Origin: Symsagittifera roscoffensis
Taxonomy: Eukaryota; Xenacoelomorpha; Acoela; Convolutidae
NCBI RefSeq assembly: GCF_963678635.1
Contig: NC_087063.1
Coordinates: 8,528,386 to 8,592,385 of the forward strand
DNA length: 64,000 bases
Direction of reading: 5' to 3'
Part shown: in pieces, positions 63,203 to 64,000 of the stretch
Numbering within the stretch: the stretch's first letter is position 1
Layout of the letters: every line of letters begins with the position of its first letter
Made by a program: the position numbers and the translations under genes
Notes under the pieces: model-generated
The model's database searches: none
Told to the model about the DNA's origin: nothing
What the model saw: only the letters and a program-made list of their open reading frames with translations

Positions 63203-64000
63203 TCAGGTAATAACGACGTTGTTTCTGAAAGAGCTTGGAGTTGGAGACCCAGTGCCCAGAGGTTTTACCAACAGACATTTACCACTTTTTAGCTTCTGTT
63301 TTATTCTGAATGTACTTAATTTAAATCAATATTGATTTTTTATTTTTAGCATGAGTACCGAAAGGTTTTTATTTGAGTTACCGAAATATTTCATATCGTA
63401 TCAGCTAGCTCCCTGTTCCACAGCATCAACAAACTAAACAGATGTGAGAAAAACTGATACGAGAGCCTTGTCGCAGCAATTCCTGGCCTGTCCCTAAATA
63501 AGAACTCGCTGAACCAAGGAAAGAACCTCCGACGATTACTAGAAGACAGTGAAGTCGAAGAGGTAGCAGATATTGGCGATCGTCTATTGCAGAAGGGAAG
63601 GAACGCCCGACTTGTTTAGTCAGCTACTCGGCACAGGAGTGCTCACTATTCCAGCAACAAAACGGCTACACTCAAAGAGCAAACAAAACGAGCCGGAGCA
63701 ATTCAACGAATAATTGAAGATGCACCAGAGTGCTCAATGGAAGCTAAAATCTCTGCGATTGATAGTGGAACAAAAAAAAATCCGTCAAAATTGATTAGCA
63801 ATATCAGGGGTAAATAACAGAGACTATCGCAGATAAGGAGGTAGGCGAAAGCAAGATGTGAGCAGAAGCTGAAGAAGAGGAGAGTGTGATTTGTTTTGCT
63901 TTGTACCTTGAGAGTTTCATTAATTGAGGCCTGCAAAACAATGACCACAGTAATATTGCTGGCTGTTTGGCTCAAACAAAATTAAAAAAAACTAACTTGG
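63203..64000. other. Unassigned end of window with a possible coding remnant
   Basis: Between about 63510 and 63827 the plus strand reads as two consecutive codon-like stretches (NSLNQGKNLRRLLEDSEV and AGAIQRIIEDAPECSMEAKI among them) separated by one TAG. It could be an exon or another element remnant. No family recognised. Confidence 0.25.

Overview
This window is animal nuclear DNA. It contains a multi-exon polycystin-family channel gene with GT-AG introns and a SPAG6 axoneme gene that closely matches vertebrate SPAG6, both read with the standard code. Introns and intergenic DNA are AT-rich and full of repeats. Exons of the channel gene are clearly richer in G/C-ending codons. I cannot name the phylum from sequence alone.

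Layout. (1) 442-12164, plus strand: last ten exons of a polycystin gene, covering all six membrane segments and the pore; the 5' exons lie before the window. Its introns hold two small palindromic MITE-like elements, a 570-bp repeat in tandem and long G and C runs. (2) 15708-17234, minus strand: an intact, intronless SPAG6 reading frame, tail-to-tail with the polycystin gene; both products are of ciliary type. (3) 17411-27730: three head-to-tail copies of one L1/Tx1-like LINE (ORF1 with a zinc knuckle, ORF2 with endonuclease, reverse transcriptase and a C-terminal Cys/His cluster). All are decayed, and each starts directly at the A-rich tail of the previous one. (4) 27731-43445: a 15.7-kb Ty3/Gypsy-type retroelement (copy A, coding on the minus strand) that split the third LINE; the other half of that LINE resumes at 43446. 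(5) 43926-44380: a 5'-truncated fourth LINE copy in reverse orientation. (6) 44385-62060: a second, older, AT-richer copy of the same kind of element (copy B, coding on the plus strand) between long inverted arms. (7) 62420-63202: another terminal-repeat fragment of the family, followed by unassigned sequence to the end.

The retroelement is the unusual part. In both copies the coding order is protease/RT/RNase H, integrase (duplicated C-terminal domain in A), a macro-like domain resembling OARD1/Poa1p, a short non-coding stretch with CTTGAG repeats, a gag-position ORF, then a protein with SGNH-hydrolase motifs (Ser, GTND, DxxH). Copy A carries about 6 kb more coding sequence that I do not recognise. 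Both copies are bounded by inverted, not direct, terminal repeats (ends reading TGTAAC inward in A). Both are dead: RT and RNase H catalytic residues are lost in places and frames are broken many times.

Functionally the window is two host ciliary genes next to a nest of decayed retroelements. The order of events reads as a LINE tandem array, then insertion of copy A into the third LINE. The age of copy B relative to A is judged only from its greater decay.
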